Source: Planctomycetaceae bacterium
GTDB lineage: Bacteria > Planctomycetota > Planctomycetia > Planctomycetales > Planctomycetaceae
Reading direction: 5' to 3'
DNA: 64,000 bases
NCBI GenBank assembly: GCA_024742875.1
Contig: JANSXP010000001.1
Location: forward strand, 372,001 to 436,000
In this document: positions 36,580-46,947 of the stretch, one piece after another
Numbering within the stretch: the first letter of the stretch is position 1
How the letters are laid out: every line of letters starts with the position of its first letter
The notes under the pieces: generated by a model
Seen by the model: only the letters and a program-made list of their open reading frames with translations
The model's database searches: none
Told to the model about the DNA's origin: nothing
Translations under genes and position numbers: made by a program

Positions 36580-39500
36580 ATGATGTCTGCTGTTCGCTGG
36601 TTCTCCCTGTGCGTGCTGTGCTGTGCGGCGGCCAATGCCGCTGAGGTTCGATTCAACCGCGACGTGCGGCCGATTCTCAGCACGGCCTGTGTGAAGTGTC
36701 ACGGACCGGACGAGGAAAGCCGCGGCGCAGAACTGCGGCTGGATTCCGAAGAGGGCGTGGCGGCCGCTTTTTCTGGCGGCCTGGCCGGCAGCGAAGCCTG
36801 GTCGCGAATCACGTCGGACGATGAAGACGTGGTGATGCCTCCGCCCGATGCGCACGTGGACCTGAAGCCTGAGCAAATTGCCACGCTCAAAGCGTGGATT
36901 GAAGCGGGTGCCGTCTACGAGGGGCACTGGTCATTCATCGCCCCTTCCCGCCCGCAGGTCCCGACCATCGCCGGGCCGGACGCGGACTGGGTTCGCAGTC
37001 CCATTGACGCTTTCATCGTGCGGTCGCTGCAGCGCAAAGGCCTGCGTCCCAGCGCGGATGCGGATCGAGAACGCCTGCTGCGGCGGGTCACGCTCGATTT
37101 GACGGGGCTACCGCCCACGCTGGAAGAGATTGACGCGTTTTTGGCGGACACTTCCGACCAGGCATATGAGAAAGCCGTCGATCGGCTGCTCGCCTCGCCT
37201 CATTTTGGTGAGCGGATGGCGGTGATCTGGATGGACGCCGCCCGCTACGGCGACACGAGCGTCTTTCACGCCGACGGCCCCCGCGACATGTGGGCGTGGC
37301 GGGACTGGGTGATTGATTCCTATAACGCCAATAAGCCATTCAGTCAGTTTACGATCGAGCAGCTGGCCGGTGATCTGCTGCCCCAGCCGAACACTTCGCA
37401 GAAAGTGGCCACCGGTTTTCTGCGCAACAACGCGACCACTGATGAAGGCGGGCTGATTGAGGAAGAGTATCGCGTTGAGTATGCGATCGACCGTGTGAAG
37501 ACCACGTCCATGGTATGGCTGGGGCTGAGTATGGAGTGCGCTCAGTGTCACAATCACAAATACGACCCGATCACCCAACAGGAGTACTATCAGTTCTTTG
37601 CGTACTTCAACCAGGCGGCCGATCGGGGACGCCAGACCCGCAATGGCAACGAGGCGCCCATCGTGGATGTGTTTGCTCCCGACCGACTGGTTCAGGCCAA
37701 ACAGCAGGAAGCTGAGCGTGCCGAACTTGACCAGCAGATTGCCGCTCGCGGACAGGCGGCTGAGGGTGCTTTTCAGAAATGGCTGGCCACAGCCGCCCGC
37801 AATCCGAGTGAGGTGGTGGTCGCGCCCGATGATCACCTGCTGCGCGTGCCGCTGGATGAAACGAAGGGCCGCGGCGTGGCCGTGGATTCTCCGGAGTCGA
37901 TCAACGGGCGTCTCAACGGCGCCGTCAAGTGGACGGTCGGCCGACTGGCTGGCGCATTTGATTGCGATGGCGGCAACTTCATCGATCTGGCCGGCGCCGC
38001 CAACTTTGACGGCAGTCACGGCTTTTCCTATGGCGGCTGGATTCGCCCTCAGGGGGCCGGCAGCGGGGCGCCCATCGCGCGGATGAATAACGGCAACGCG
38101 TTTCGCGGTTATGACCTGCACCTGTCTGGCGGCGTGGTGGAACCGCACATCATTTCCCGCTGGCCGGACGACGCCATTAAAGTGCGGACCAAAAAGAAGC
38201 TCACGCCTGATCAGTGGCAGCACGTGTTTGTGACATACGATGGTTCCGGGCAGGCGGCAGGCGTGCGAGTGTATGTCAACGGAGAGCTGTGGGACTGGGA
38301 CATTGAGCAGGATGGACTGTCCGGCCCGGTGACCTCGAAAGGTCCGTTCTACCTGGGCCGCCGCAATGGTGGCTCCAACTACAAGGGGCTGATCGACGAT
38401 GTGCGAGTGTTCGCTCGAGTGCTGTCCGCCACAGAAGTGAGCGCGCTGGCGGAAACAGATGCCGTGACGCCGCTGCTGGCCAAATCAGCCAACGAACGAA
38501 CTGATGATGACGTGGCCACACTGCGGACGCATTACCTGCACACACTCGACGATCCCTATCGGAAACTGATCGCTCGGCAGACCAAACTGACGGCTTCCAT
38601 CGGGAAACTGAAACAGCCCATTGTCAACGTCATGGTGATGCAGGACGTTCCGCAGATGCGTCCCACCTTTGTGCTTAATCGCGGCAGCTATGATGCGCCC
38701 ATGAAGGATCGTCCCGTGCTGCCAGGCGTTCCCGCCGTGTTGCCCGCGCTGCCCGAAGGGGCGGCCGCCAACCGACTGGGCCTGGCCAACTGGCTGATTG
38801 ATCGCCGCAATCCGCTAACCGCGCGCGTGACCGTCAATCGATACTGGGCGATGCTGTTTGGGGAAGGCATCGTGCGTTCGCTGGAAGACTTTGGTGCCCA
38901 GGGGCAATGGCCTTCGCATCCGGATCTGCTGGACTGGCTCGCGGTTGACTTTGTGGAATCCGGCTGGGACATCAAACGCTCTCTTCGTCAGCTGGTATTG
39001 TCCTCCACCTATCGCCAGTCGTCACGGTTAACGCCGCAGAAGCTGTCGGTGGATCCGGAAAACCGACTGCTCAGTCGTGGTGCTCGCTTTCGGCTGCAGG
39101 CGGAGTTCGTACGGGACAACGCACTGGCTGCCAGTGGGCTGCTGAATGACAAAGTGGGCGGTCCGGGTGTGAAACCCTATCAGCCGGCCGGACTGTGGAA
39201 CGAAGTCAGTCTCAATGGGGGCCTGCGGTTTGTGCAGGATCACGGAGATAAGCTGTATCGCCGTTCGATGTATACATACTGGAAGCGATCTGCTCCAGCG
39301 CCCGCGATGACGATCTTTGATGCCCCCACAAGGGAAAAATGTTCGCTGCGGCGTGGGCGCACCAACACACCCCTGCAGGCACTGGTGACCATGAATGATC
39401 CTCAGTTTGTGGAGGCTGCCCGCGTGCTGGCCGAACTGAGTCTGCAACAGCAGGCGATGTCGCTGGAGGAACGACTGGAGTTTGCCTATCGCCGCGCCAC

Positions 39501-39714
39501 GGGCGTGCGTCCGGGCAATGGTGTGCGGAGTATTCTCTTGGAGGCCTGGCACGAAGAGCTGGAACGCTTTTCGTCCAACAGGCAGGCGGCCGCAGATCTT
39601 TTGGCGATTGGCGAATCACCTCGCGACAAATCACTGGATGTGGTCGAGCATGCCGCCTGGACGGTCGTCGCCAGTATGATTTTGAATCTGGATGAGACGC
39701 TGACGCGGGGCTGA
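36580..39714 (+). CDS. Planctomycete cytochrome-type DUF1549/DUF1553 (PSD1) protein with an inserted LamG-like domain
   Basis: The protein is 1044 residues with a signal peptide (1-20). The first heme-type motif, C37-V-K-C40-H41, opens a PSCyt1 domain that ends near [18 protein letters not shown]1549 follows (about 135-345) with [26 protein letters not shown] and the second motif C320-A-Q-C323-H324 in [13 protein letters not shown]. Residues about 440-620 form a concanavalin/LamG-like domain ([38 protein letters not shown]). DUF1553 fills the rest ([42 protein letters not shown]). Such proteins usually sit beside DUF1501 genes and sulfatases; here a sulfatase follows. The LamG insert suggests carbohydrate binding. 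The function is not established. Confidence 0.93.
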   Translation: MMSAVRWFSLCVLCCAAANAAEVRFNRDVRPILSTACVKCHGPDEESRGAELRLDSEEGVAAAFSGGLAGSEAWSRITSDDEDVVMPPPDAHVDLKPEQIATLKAWIEAGAVYEGHWSFIAPSRPQVPTIAGPDADWVRSPIDAFIVRSLQRKGLRPSADADRERLLRRVTLDLTGLPPTLEEIDAFLADTSDQAYEKAVDRLLASPHFGERMAVIWMDAARYGDTSVFHADGPRDMWAWRDWVIDSYNANKPFSQFTIEQLAGDLLPQPNTSQKVATGFLRNNATTDEGGLIEEEYRVEYAIDRVKTTSMVWLGLSMECAQCHNHKYDPITQQEYYQFFAYFNQAADRGRQTRNGNEAPIVDVFAPDRLVQAKQQEAERAELDQQIAARGQAAEGAFQKWLATAARNPSEVVVAPDDHLLRVPLDETKGRGVAVDSPESINGRLNGAVKWTVGRLAGAFDCDGGNFIDLAGAANFDGSHGFSYGGWIRPQGAGSGAPIARMNNGNAFRGYDLHLSGGVVEPHIISRWPDDAIKVRTKKKLTPDQWQHVFVTYDGSGQAAGVRVYVNGELWDWDIEQDGLSGPVTSKGPFYLGRRNGGSNYKGLIDDVRVFARVLSATEVSALAETDAVTPLLAKSANERTDDDVATLRTHYLHTLDDPYRKLIARQTKLTASIGKLKQPIVNVMVMQDVPQMRPTFVLNRGSYDAPMKDRPVLPGVPAVLPALPEGAAANRLGLANWLIDRRNPLTARVTVNRYWAMLFGEGIVRSLEDFGAQGQWPSHPDLLDWLAVDFVESGWDIKRSLRQLVLSSTYRQSSRLTPQKLSVDPENRLLSRGARFRLQAEFVRDNALAASGLLNDKVGGPGVKPYQPAGLWNEVSLNGGLRFVQDHGDKLYRRSMYTYWKRSAPAPAMTIFDAPTREKCSLRRGRTNTPLQALVTMNDPQFVEAARVLAELSLQQQAMSLEERLEFAYRRATGVRPGNGVRSILLEAWHEELERFSSNRQAAADLLAIGESPRDKSLDVVEHAAWTVVASMILNLDETLTRG

Positions 39715-39794
39715 TATCAGCATCTCACGGTTCGCATGGCATCAAACGCTGCGCTGCGGCGCGACCGTTTGAAAGTTCGCAGGAAGGGGAGACG

Positions 39795-41279
39795 ATGAAC
39801 GTGTCACGAATGTGGCTGGCGGGTCTGGCCGTGGGCCTGTTTTTACAGATCGCCGGGCCGAATGTGGAGGCCGCTGAGCGGCCCAACATCATCGTTTTCA
39901 TTGCGGATGATGTTAGCTGGAACGACTACGGCTGCTATGGCAATGCGTCGGCTCGTACTCCGCACATTGACGCGCTGGCGAAGTCTGGTATTCGTTTTGA
40001 TCGCGCTTATCTGACGGCCAGTAGTTGCAGTCCCAGTCGCTCCAGCATTATCACGGGGCGGTATCCGCATAACAACGGCCGCGGAGCCGAACTGCATCAG
40101 CCCATTTCCGGCAACATTCCATGGTTCCCCGAAACACTGCGAGAAGCGGGCTACTACACGGCGCTGTCCGGGAAGCATCACATGAAGTCCACGACCAAAC
40201 GCCCCGAACCGTTTGACCATGTTGACGGCGGCCGGGTGAAGGACAACTCCGGAGGGCACGCCAATTGGGTGAACGTGGCGAAACAAAGGCCTCGTGATCA
40301 GCCCTTCTTCTTCTGGTTTGCCGCCTACGATGCGCATCGTGGCTGGGACGCGGACCGCCAATGGGACGAAAGTCGCTATGGACCGCCCCACCGTCCGGCG
40401 GACGTGGTGGTGCCCCCGTTTCTGGTGGATGACACGGCCACGCGTGAAGACCTGGCGTCTTACTACAATGAAGTGACGCGGTTTGATTATTACATTGGTC
40501 GTGTAATGGACGAACTCAGGCATCAGGGCGTCGCCGACAACACGCTCGTGTTTGTACTGGCGGACAATGGTCGGCCTTTTCCGCGCGCCAAAACGCGGCT
40601 TCACGATTCAGGAATGAAAACAGCGCTGGTGGCGCACTGGCCGGCCGGTATTCAGCAGTCAGGACCATCCGGGAGCCTCGTGAGTGTGATCGATTTGGCG
40701 CCCACCATTCTGTGGGCTGCGGGCCTGACGCCACCGCAGACAATGCAGGGCGTTTCTTTACTGCCCGTATTTGCGGATTCCACCGCGTCTGTGCGTCGCT
40801 ATGCGTTCTCCGAGCACAACTGGCATGACTACGAAGCCCATGGTCGCAGTGTTCGCTCGGGCGATTTTCTGCTGCTGAAGAATTTTCGCACCGCGCTGCC
40901 CTGGCAGGGGCCTGCCGATTCGGTCCGTTCGCCATCGCACGCCAGTCTGCAGGCGGGCCGCGATGGTGGGACGCTGACCGCAGCGCAGCAGGACGTATTT
41001 CTGGCGCCACGACCGGATGTGGAGTTGTACAATCTCAAAAGCGATCCCTTTCAAACCCGCAATCTGGCGGCGAGTGTCGACGCGGTGGCCATTCGTGACC
41101 GCCTGGCCGGTGTGCTCGATCAGTGGATGGACGAAACGGGCGATAGTGTGCCCGAACGGATCAGCGGGGATACGTTTGACCGCGAAACGGGAAAAGCGCT
41201 GAAGCAGAAACCACCGGCCGGCACAACGCCCGGTCAGGACCGCCAGGCTGATCGCAACAACAACCCGGGGCCGAGATAA
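39795..41279 (+). CDS. Exported type I sulfatase
   Basis: The protein is 494 residues. The ATG follows a strong AGGAAGGGGAG. A signal peptide covers 1-27. Metal residues D38-D39 occur in FIADDVSWNDYG. The formylglycine motif is C78-S-P-S-R in SSCSPSRSSIITGRYPHNN, which matches heparan N-sulfatase-like planctomycete enzymes. LVFVLADNGRPFPRAKTRL is the later DNG motif with Lys. It follows the PSD1-type gene by 80 bases on the same strand, so the two may be co-transcribed. The likely role is desulfation of polysaccharides. Confidence 0.93.
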   Translation: MNVSRMWLAGLAVGLFLQIAGPNVEAAERPNIIVFIADDVSWNDYGCYGNASARTPHIDALAKSGIRFDRAYLTASSCSPSRSSIITGRYPHNNGRGAELHQPISGNIPWFPETLREAGYYTALSGKHHMKSTTKRPEPFDHVDGGRVKDNSGGHANWVNVAKQRPRDQPFFFWFAAYDAHRGWDADRQWDESRYGPPHRPADVVVPPFLVDDTATREDLASYYNEVTRFDYYIGRVMDELRHQGVADNTLVFVLADNGRPFPRAKTRLHDSGMKTALVAHWPAGIQQSGPSGSLVSVIDLAPTILWAAGLTPPQTMQGVSLLPVFADSTASVRRYAFSEHNWHDYEAHGRSVRSGDFLLLKNFRTALPWQGPADSVRSPSHASLQAGRDGGTLTAAQQDVFLAPRPDVELYNLKSDPFQTRNLAASVDAVAIRDRLAGVLDQWMDETGDSVPERISGDTFDRETGKALKQKPPAGTTPGQDRQADRNNNPGPR

Positions 41280-41362
41280 AGCCCGTATGCCTGATCGTCA
41301 GGACACGGCCATTCGTCGGCCGTCTGACTGGTGTGCTGCTTTTTGGGGAATGGTTCTTCATG

Positions 41363-41400
41363 AAAAACGCCCGCACCCCCAAACCGGGGATGCAGGCGTT
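41363..41400 (-). terminator. Rho-independent terminator of the TIM-barrel gene
   Basis: On the minus strand the segment forms a 15-bp stem with two G-U pairs and a 5-base loop, ending in TTTTT (A-run 41363-41367). On the plus strand the G-U positions become mismatches, so it works mainly for the gene at 41465-42478. Confidence 0.88.
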
Positions 41401-41464
41401 GCACGTTGATGGCATCAGTGTGACGATCTGCCGCACAGATGCCAGGCAAATTCTGCAAATTGTG

Positions 41465-42478
41465 TCAGGACAGGATGCCCCGCGCGACCAGGTTGTTGAT
41501 GCGGCGCGCGGTGTCCGCCAGCCCGTCGCAGACGGCCTCGGAATACGTGCGGCCGTCTGTGGTGTCGATGCCGTGACCCGGGTCGGCGGCCCGCAGTCCT
41601 TCCAGCGCCGGATCTTCGTGGTGGAACAGTTCCACGAACACGATTTCCAGTTTGCCCGTCGCGGCACACGCAGTCAGCAGGTTGCCGATCCAGCCGTCGT
41701 CGGTCGACAGGCAGCCACGGGTCGTCTTGCTGGAGGCATGAAACATGCTGAAGCCGCCGGCCTCTGCCATTTCCTTCACGATGGCCGCGTTCTGTTCCAT
41801 GCTCAAATCAGAGTCTCCGCAGTGAGCAGCGTCCACCAGCACTTTGAAGAAGGGCTGTCCGAGTTCCTCGTTGGCCTGCTTCACGATTTGCCACGCCTTA
41901 CCGACGTCCGTGAACGTCATGAATTCAATGCCACGCAGGAACTCAATGTGCCACGCTTTCACGCAGCCGTCCAACGCGCCCGATTCCCGCACGGCGCGGG
42001 TGTGCAGTTTGACGTTCTGGGCAACAGCGGCATCAAACTCGGCCCCCGTTAAAGTGGTGGCACCAGGCTTCATCCATTCTTCGATGGAGGTGGATGCCAC
42101 ATGCTCCACGTTGAGTTCCTGTGCGGCCTTGAGGCCGGCGACCAGCATTTCGCAAACCGCGTCTTCATCTTCCGGGTTCATGGGGTTGCCGCCGGCCACC
42201 ATCATGATCATGTAGGGCGTGATTCCAAGATCGCGGATTCCGCCAAACAGGTCCTGTGTGTCCTGCGGGACGACTCCGGGAAACAGGGGGACCTGAGCGG
42301 CCGTGATGTCCACCGGCGCGGTTTCCTTCAGGTGAGCGAGTTCCGCGACTGACAGCAGACGACCATCTTCGCCCCGAGGCAGGCAGCCGTTTTCATCGGG
42401 TACGAGGCCACCGACAAACTTAATATGCGTGGGAACCACTCCAAACTGGAGGTCTGTTTTCAGGTCAATCTTTGCCAT
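41465..42478 (-). CDS. Xylose isomerase-like TIM-barrel protein
   Basis: The protein is 337 residues from the ATG at 42478; a GTG at 42487 would add three residues. The pattern is that of the AP-endonuclease-2/sugar isomerase barrel: GITPYMIMMVAGG, VEHVASTSIEEW, CVKAWHIEFLRGIEFM, FKVLVDAAHCGDSDLSM, FSMFHASSKTTRG and IVFVELFHHED near the end. The alternating Glu, Asp and His suggest a divalent metal site. It may be a sugar epimerase or isomerase but no substrate can be assigned. It is monocistronic, ends in a strong terminator and diverges from the ketosynthase gene. Confidence 0.7.
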   Translation of the reverse strand: MAKIDLKTDLQFGVVPTHIKFVGGLVPDENGCLPRGEDGRLLSVAELAHLKETAPVDITAAQVPLFPGVVPQDTQDLFGGIRDLGITPYMIMMVAGGNPMNPEDEDAVCEMLVAGLKAAQELNVEHVASTSIEEWMKPGATTLTGAEFDAAVAQNVKLHTRAVRESGALDGCVKAWHIEFLRGIEFMTFTDVGKAWQIVKQANEELGQPFFKVLVDAAHCGDSDLSMEQNAAIVKEMAEAGGFSMFHASSKTTRGCLSTDDGWIGNLLTACAATGKLEIVFVELFHHEDPALEGLRAADPGHGIDTTDGRTYSEAVCDGLADTARRINNLVARGILS

Positions 42479-42910
42479 TTGTGTCACTCAGGTGAGGTTC
42501 GCGAGTTGAATGACGACCACCACTGCGGGTGACCGATTCCGGGCGAAACAGTGTGGCAGGGACGGTCGGATCATACAACTGACGCCAGGTGACACCGGGC
42601 AGTGAACGAGTCGCGGCGCTCCTGCGGGATGGACGAATCCAGCAATCGGGAAACAGGCCAAATCCTGCGTAAATCCCCGCATTTGTGCCGGGGCAGCGGC
42701 TTGTCAGTCGAATCGTCTCTGGGTACTCTGCTCAGCCGCACGCCACCGGCCTGCGACGGTGACTCACGTGTGTCGGAAAACCGATGGCTGGGCCCGCGAT
42801 GTGCTCGAAAGTTTCCTGAAGTCCGTCGTTGTGTTCACGCGGTCGCTCTGCCTGGAGCCGTTCGACCTGATTCGACTCCGATCGCCCAACTTTGATGAAG
42901 AACTAGAAAC
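42479..42910. other. Divergent intergenic region without a supported gene
   Basis: These 432 bases lie between the TIM-barrel gene and the ketosynthase. A 64-codon plus-strand frame (42759-42953) overlaps the ketosynthase start and has no clear ribosome binding site, so it is not called. Promoters for both flanking genes are expected here, but I see no convincing -35/-10 pair or RNA structure. Confidence 0.5.
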
Positions 42911-44146
42911 TTGGCTCTCGACGATCGCATTGTCATCACCGGTGTGGGGCTGACCGCTCCCAACGGAAACAGCCTTGCCGAATTCCGCCAGAATCTGCTG
43001 GACGGGAAATCGGGCGTAGTCAACTACGAAACTCGCTACATGGGGCCCGTTCTGGCGGGTGTGTGCGATTTTGAAACGTCCCGTTATCAGACGCGTCGCG
43101 AGGTGCGTCGCGGCACGCGAGCCGGGTCGGTTGCCATCTATTGTGCCAACGAAGCCGTCAAGGATTCCGGGCTGGACTGGGAAAATACTCGCCGTGATCG
43201 TGTGGGCGTGTACCTGGGAATCACCGAACACGGCAATGTCGAGACAGAAAACGAGATCTACGAGATCTCGCAGTTCGATTACGACACCAAAGTCTGGTCT
43301 CACCATCACAATCCCCGCACTGTGGCCAATAATCCGGCGGGCGAAGTCACGCTGAGCCTGGGGATCACGGGGCCGCATCTGACGATTGGTGCGGCCTGTG
43401 CGGCGGGCAATGCGGGGTTCATCCAGGCGGCGCAGATGCTGCGACTGGGCGAATGTGACGTCGCGATTGCTGGTGGTGTCTCAGAGAGCATTCACACGTT
43501 TGGTATCTTTGCCAGCTTTCAAAGCCAGGGCGCCCTGGCCAGTCATGAGGACCCCGAACTGGCCTGTCGGCCATTTGACACAGCTCGCAACGGCATCGTT
43601 GTGGCGGAGGGGGGAGGCATCTGCACGGTGGAGCGACTGCAGGATGCTCAGGCCCGCGGCGCGAAGATTTATGGAGAAATCATTGGCTATGCCATGAATT
43701 CTGATGCTTCGGACTTTGTGCTGCCCAGTCGCACACGGCAGGCGGAGTGTGTCAATCTGGCACTGGGCCGAGCAGGAATCTCAGCGGGCGATATTGACAT
43801 CGTCAGCAGTCATGCGACGGCAACAGAGCAGGGCGACATTGAAGAAGGCTCTGCCCTTAAGGCCGTTTTTGATGGCACAAAAGCGGCCATCAACAACACC
43901 AAGAGCTTTATTGGTCACGCCATGGGGGCGGCTGGCGCTCTCGAATTGCTGGGCAATCTGCCGTCATTTGACGATGGTATGGCCCACGCTACAATCAATT
44001 TGCAGGATCCTGACCCAAGATGTGCTTTGCCGAATTTAGTCGCGAATGAGCCGCGAAATCTTGGCGAAGTGAAGTATATACTCAACAACTCGTTTGGGAT
44101 GCTGGGGATCAACTCTGTGGTGATCGTCAAGCGATTTGAGTCCTGA
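42911..44146 (+). CDS. Beta-ketoacyl-ACP synthase (FabF-like)
   Basis: The protein is 411 residues. The catalytic triad is complete: C163 in GAACAAGNAG, H301 in SSHATATEQGD and H336 in KSFIGHAMGAAG, with K331. It is therefore a condensing enzyme, not a chain-length-factor paralogue. The start is a TTG at 42911, because an in-frame TGA lies at 42896 and no ATG or GTG lies between. It is followed by an ACP gene and a CrtI-like oxidoreductase on the same strand. The set is more like a dedicated secondary-lipid pathway than primary fatty acid synthesis, for which fabD, fabG and fabZ would be expected nearby. Confidence 0.92.
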   Translation: MALDDRIVITGVGLTAPNGNSLAEFRQNLLDGKSGVVNYETRYMGPVLAGVCDFETSRYQTRREVRRGTRAGSVAIYCANEAVKDSGLDWENTRRDRVGVYLGITEHGNVETENEIYEISQFDYDTKVWSHHHNPRTVANNPAGEVTLSLGITGPHLTIGAACAAGNAGFIQAAQMLRLGECDVAIAGGVSESIHTFGIFASFQSQGALASHEDPELACRPFDTARNGIVVAEGGGICTVERLQDAQARGAKIYGEIIGYAMNSDASDFVLPSRTRQAECVNLALGRAGISAGDIDIVSSHATATEQGDIEEGSALKAVFDGTKAAINNTKSFIGHAMGAAGALELLGNLPSFDDGMAHATINLQDPDPRCALPNLVANEPRNLGEVKYILNNSFGMLGINSVVIVKRFES

Positions 44147-44215
44147 TTTCATCCATCGACGCGCCCATTGGCGCATCAACCACGCTTAGCGTCATCGTGT
44201 TCAAGGGGATAATTA

Positions 44216-44479
44216 ATGACGGTTGAGGAGATCCGACAGGTCATTATTGACATTCTGGAGCGTATCGCTCCGGACGAAGATCTGTCCGATCTGGACGACA
44301 GCGTTGCGTTCCGCGAGCAGATGGAACTCGACAGCATGGACTTTCTGGACATTGTCATGGAGCTCCGAAAGGCCTACCGCATCCAGATTCCCGAAGAAGA
44401 CTATCACAACCTGAACACGATGGATTCGACGGTCAGTTACCTGACGCCCAAACTCAAGGACGTTCCTGTCGCTGGCTGA
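44216..44479 (+). CDS. Acyl carrier protein
   Basis: The protein is 87 residues, with AAGGGGAT about 6 bases before the ATG. The 4'-phosphopantetheine site is S40 in MELDSMDFLDIVMEL. The acidic helices (IDILERIAPDEDLSDLDD) are typical of ACPs. It differs from standard FabF-operon AcpP in having DSMDF rather than DSLDT, and in a longer C-terminal helix. It lies 69 bases after the ketosynthase gene and presumably carries its substrate. Confidence 0.93.
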   Translation: MTVEEIRQVIIDILERIAPDEDLSDLDDSVAFREQMELDSMDFLDIVMELRKAYRIQIPEEDYHNLNTMDSTVSYLTPKLKDVPVAG

Positions 44480-44487
44480 CATCGGCT

Positions 44488-44605
44488 CACGCAGGCTGGC
44501 ACCTGCGTGTCTTTCGGGGCACGCCGGTTAATCGCCAGGTCGGCATACGAACCGGAACAGAAAATGATCACATCGCCCCCGGAGTCTGGACTTCGGGGCG
44601 TTTCT
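44488..44605 (+). terminator. Two hairpins after the ACP gene, possible partial terminators
   Basis: The first is an 8-bp stem (CACGCAGG 44488-44495, CCTGCGTG 44502-44509) followed by TCTTTC. The second pairs 44574-44584 with 44591-44600 (one bulged C, one G-U) and is followed by TTTCTATT. Both lie in the 240-base gap before the oxidoreductase gene, so they may limit rather than end transcription. Confidence 0.5.
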
Positions 44606-44719
44606 ATTGACAGGCAGGCCATGGCCGGGGCAGCCTGAGCCACCACCAGGCTGCTCGACGTCACGTCCGGTGGCTGTTGACGATACCTCTGAGCTTCGCA
44701 TCGTGTTGGAGAATTCGAC

Positions 44720-46105
44720 GTGCATTACGATACCGTGATCATCGGTGCTGGCATGTCCGGTTTGTCGGCAGGCGTTCGTCTGGCCTACTACGAGAAAAAC
44801 GTCTGCATCCTGGAACGACACACCACCATTGGTGGTCTGAATTCGTTTTACCGGCTGCGCAAACGCAATTATGACGTCGGTCTGCATGCGGTGACCAACT
44901 ATGCGGAGCCTGGCACCAAAGGCGGACCGCTCAGTAAGCTGCTGCGACAGTTGCGTATGAAGTGGGAAGATTTCGACCTGCGGCCGCAGCTGCATTCCTC
45001 GATTGTGTTTCCCGACTGCACATTGCGTTTTACCAACGATTTTCAATGCTTCCTTGATGAAGTGGCGTCGAGTTTTCCGCGACAGATCGATGGTTTTCGT
45101 CGGCTGCTGACGGTGATTGATCAGCACGATGCGCTGAACCTGGACCGATCCGGCGGACAGCCCGCCTCGGCGCGTGAGGTTCTGTCGGAGCATCTGACCG
45201 ACAGCCGCCTGATCGACATGATCTTTTGTCCGCTGATGTTCTACGGCAGTCCTACGCCGCGCGACATGGACTTCAGCCAGTTTGTCATCATGTTCAAGAG
45301 TATCTTCTATGAGGGTTTTGGGCGGCCGTTTGACGGCATTCGGCTGATCCTCAAGAAGCTGGTGCGACATTTCAAATCTCTTGGTGGTCAGTTGAAGCTG
45401 CGTGCCGGCGTGAGCGAGATTCGACAGGAGGATGGCCAGGCGCGGGCCGTGGTCCTGGATGATGGCACGGAGATCACAGCAGACAACGTTCTTTCTTCGG
45501 CGGGTGCCGCCGAGACCATGCGGCTGATTGACCCTTCTGCCACTCCCGTGCGTCCGGAGCCCGGTGATATTTCCTTTGTGGAATCGATTTCCGTGCTGGA
45601 CCGAGAGCCTTCGGATTTGGGTCATGACCAGACGATTGTGTTCTATAACGATGCCGATTCATTCCACTATGAGCGGCCGGACGTGCCCGTGGATCTGCGC
45701 AGCGGAATCATTTGCTCGCCCAACAATTTTGACTACTCCCGGCCACTGGAGGACGGGCGCATTCGCATCACGGCTCTGGCGGAACCGGACTACTGGCTCA
45801 ATCTTCCGGAGGACGAGTACCAGCGCGTCAAGATGGAGTGGAACGACCGCATCATTGAAAGTGCGTTAAAACACATACCCGATTTTCGAGCCCACGTCAT
45901 CGATACAGACGTATTCACGCCGCGGACAATTCGGCGGTTTACCGGGCACGACAACGGGTGTGTTTACGGCGCGCCCGAGAAATTCGTCAACGGTCAGACG
46001 CCCTTCCGGAACCTCTACCTGTGCGGCACCGATCAGGGCTTTCTGGGGATTGTGGGGGCGATGCTGTCGGGAATCACCATTGCCAACCGCTATCTGCTGA
46101 AGTAA
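44720..46105 (+). CDS. Phytoene desaturase (CrtI)-like FAD-dependent oxidoreductase
   Basis: The protein is 461 residues. The start is a GTG at 44720 with GGAG about 9 bases upstream. The N-terminal dinucleotide loop VIIGAGMSGLSAG (7-19) is followed by the acidic LER and IGGLNSF, and the C-terminal CrtI signature is NLYLCGTDQGFLGIVGAMLSG. The family desaturates or isomerises polyprenyl and other polyene chains, and includes CrtI, CrtN and retinol saturases. Linked to a ketosynthase and an ACP, it more probably acts on an acyl-derived chain than on phytoene, since no crtB is present. Confidence 0.85.
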   Translation: MHYDTVIIGAGMSGLSAGVRLAYYEKNVCILERHTTIGGLNSFYRLRKRNYDVGLHAVTNYAEPGTKGGPLSKLLRQLRMKWEDFDLRPQLHSSIVFPDCTLRFTNDFQCFLDEVASSFPRQIDGFRRLLTVIDQHDALNLDRSGGQPASAREVLSEHLTDSRLIDMIFCPLMFYGSPTPRDMDFSQFVIMFKSIFYEGFGRPFDGIRLILKKLVRHFKSLGGQLKLRAGVSEIRQEDGQARAVVLDDGTEITADNVLSSAGAAETMRLIDPSATPVRPEPGDISFVESISVLDREPSDLGHDQTIVFYNDADSFHYERPDVPVDLRSGIICSPNNFDYSRPLEDGRIRITALAEPDYWLNLPEDEYQRVKMEWNDRIIESALKHIPDFRAHVIDTDVFTPRTIRRFTGHDNGCVYGAPEKFVNGQTPFRNLYLCGTDQGFLGIVGAMLSGITIANRYLLK

Positions 46106-46356
46106 ATCGTCTTCGCAAAAGACACGGCATCGGGGACGTCGAAGGCGCGACTGTTTTGCTCCGATCTGCCCTGATTCGGTCTGCTGTTGACTGCTTCTCA
46201 ATGCTGGGATGCTGTGTCTGGCGGTTGCGAACCGGGGGCACCGGCATATAATCGCGGTCAGGGCGGATCACGTGGAAGCCCTGAAATTTTGCTGGAAAAC
46301 TGGCCCGTATCCCCTCCGCCATCGTCCTGGCCGGGGCTTTTAAGAGACCATTCCCA

Positions 46357-46908
46357 ATGTTCACCTGGTTTCGCAACCTCTTCAGCTCAGTGATCACGGT
46401 CCTGCAGGGCATGTACGTGACGTTGATCACCATGCTGAAGACCTTCCGACGCAAGCGTCAGACGTTTACTGACATCTACGCTTACCCTGAGGTTCCCATC
46501 AAAGTGAAGCCCCGTTATCGCGGCTTTCATCGCTTTGATCTGACCACCTGCATTGGCTGCGAGAAATGTGCGCAGGCCTGTCCGGTGGATTGCATCTACA
46601 TCGAGAAAGTCAAAAGTCCCGTTGGCAAGGGGTTTCGACTGAACGGCTTTGCGATCGATTACACCAAGTGCATGTTCTGCGCCCTGTGTGTGGAGCCTTG
46701 TCCGGTGGACTGCATTTTTATGGGGTCCAATCATGACCTGAGCTGCTACAGCCGCGACGGATGTGTGGTGGATTATGCCAAGCTGCCGCTGGAGATTGCC
46801 TGGGGACGTGCAAGCATCAATCCAACGGCCGTGGCTGAGTCCAAGGTGCTTCACGAACCTGTGTGGGTGAAAGGCGAGGAGAGCCCATTCGAGTTTGCGG
46901 AAGCGTAG
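46357..46908 (+). CDS. nuoI: NADH-quinone oxidoreductase subunit I
   Basis: The protein is 183 residues. Two 4Fe-4S clusters are marked by [12 protein letters not shown] and [12 protein letters not shown]. The N-terminal amphipathic helix ([20 protein letters not shown]) is typical for NuoI, which passes electrons along the peripheral arm of complex I towards the quinone site. It is the first gene of the local nuo group and precedes DUF2203, nuoA, nuoC and nuoD. The order I-A-C-D is not the common A-to-N order. Confidence 0.97.
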   Translation: MFTWFRNLFSSVITVLQGMYVTLITMLKTFRRKRQTFTDIYAYPEVPIKVKPRYRGFHRFDLTTCIGCEKCAQACPVDCIYIEKVKSPVGKGFRLNGFAIDYTKCMFCALCVEPCPVDCIFMGSNHDLSCYSRDGCVVDYAKLPLEIAWGRASINPTAVAESKVLHEPVWVKGEESPFEFAEA

Positions 46909-46947
46909 CATCCGTTTTTTGGTCTGGTTAATGGGGCAGCAACTGTC

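Noticed and set aside
37108-38223. Minus-strand frame of 371 codons
   Set aside because: Antisense to the DUF1549 part of the cytochrome-type gene, no motif.
42759-42953. Small plus-strand frame of 64 codons before the ketosynthase
   Set aside because: It overlaps the ketosynthase start in another frame and lacks a ribosome binding site or recognisable feature.
44528-45625. Minus-strand frame of 365 codons
   Set aside because: Antisense to the CrtI-like gene, rich in Arg, Gln and His, with no motif.
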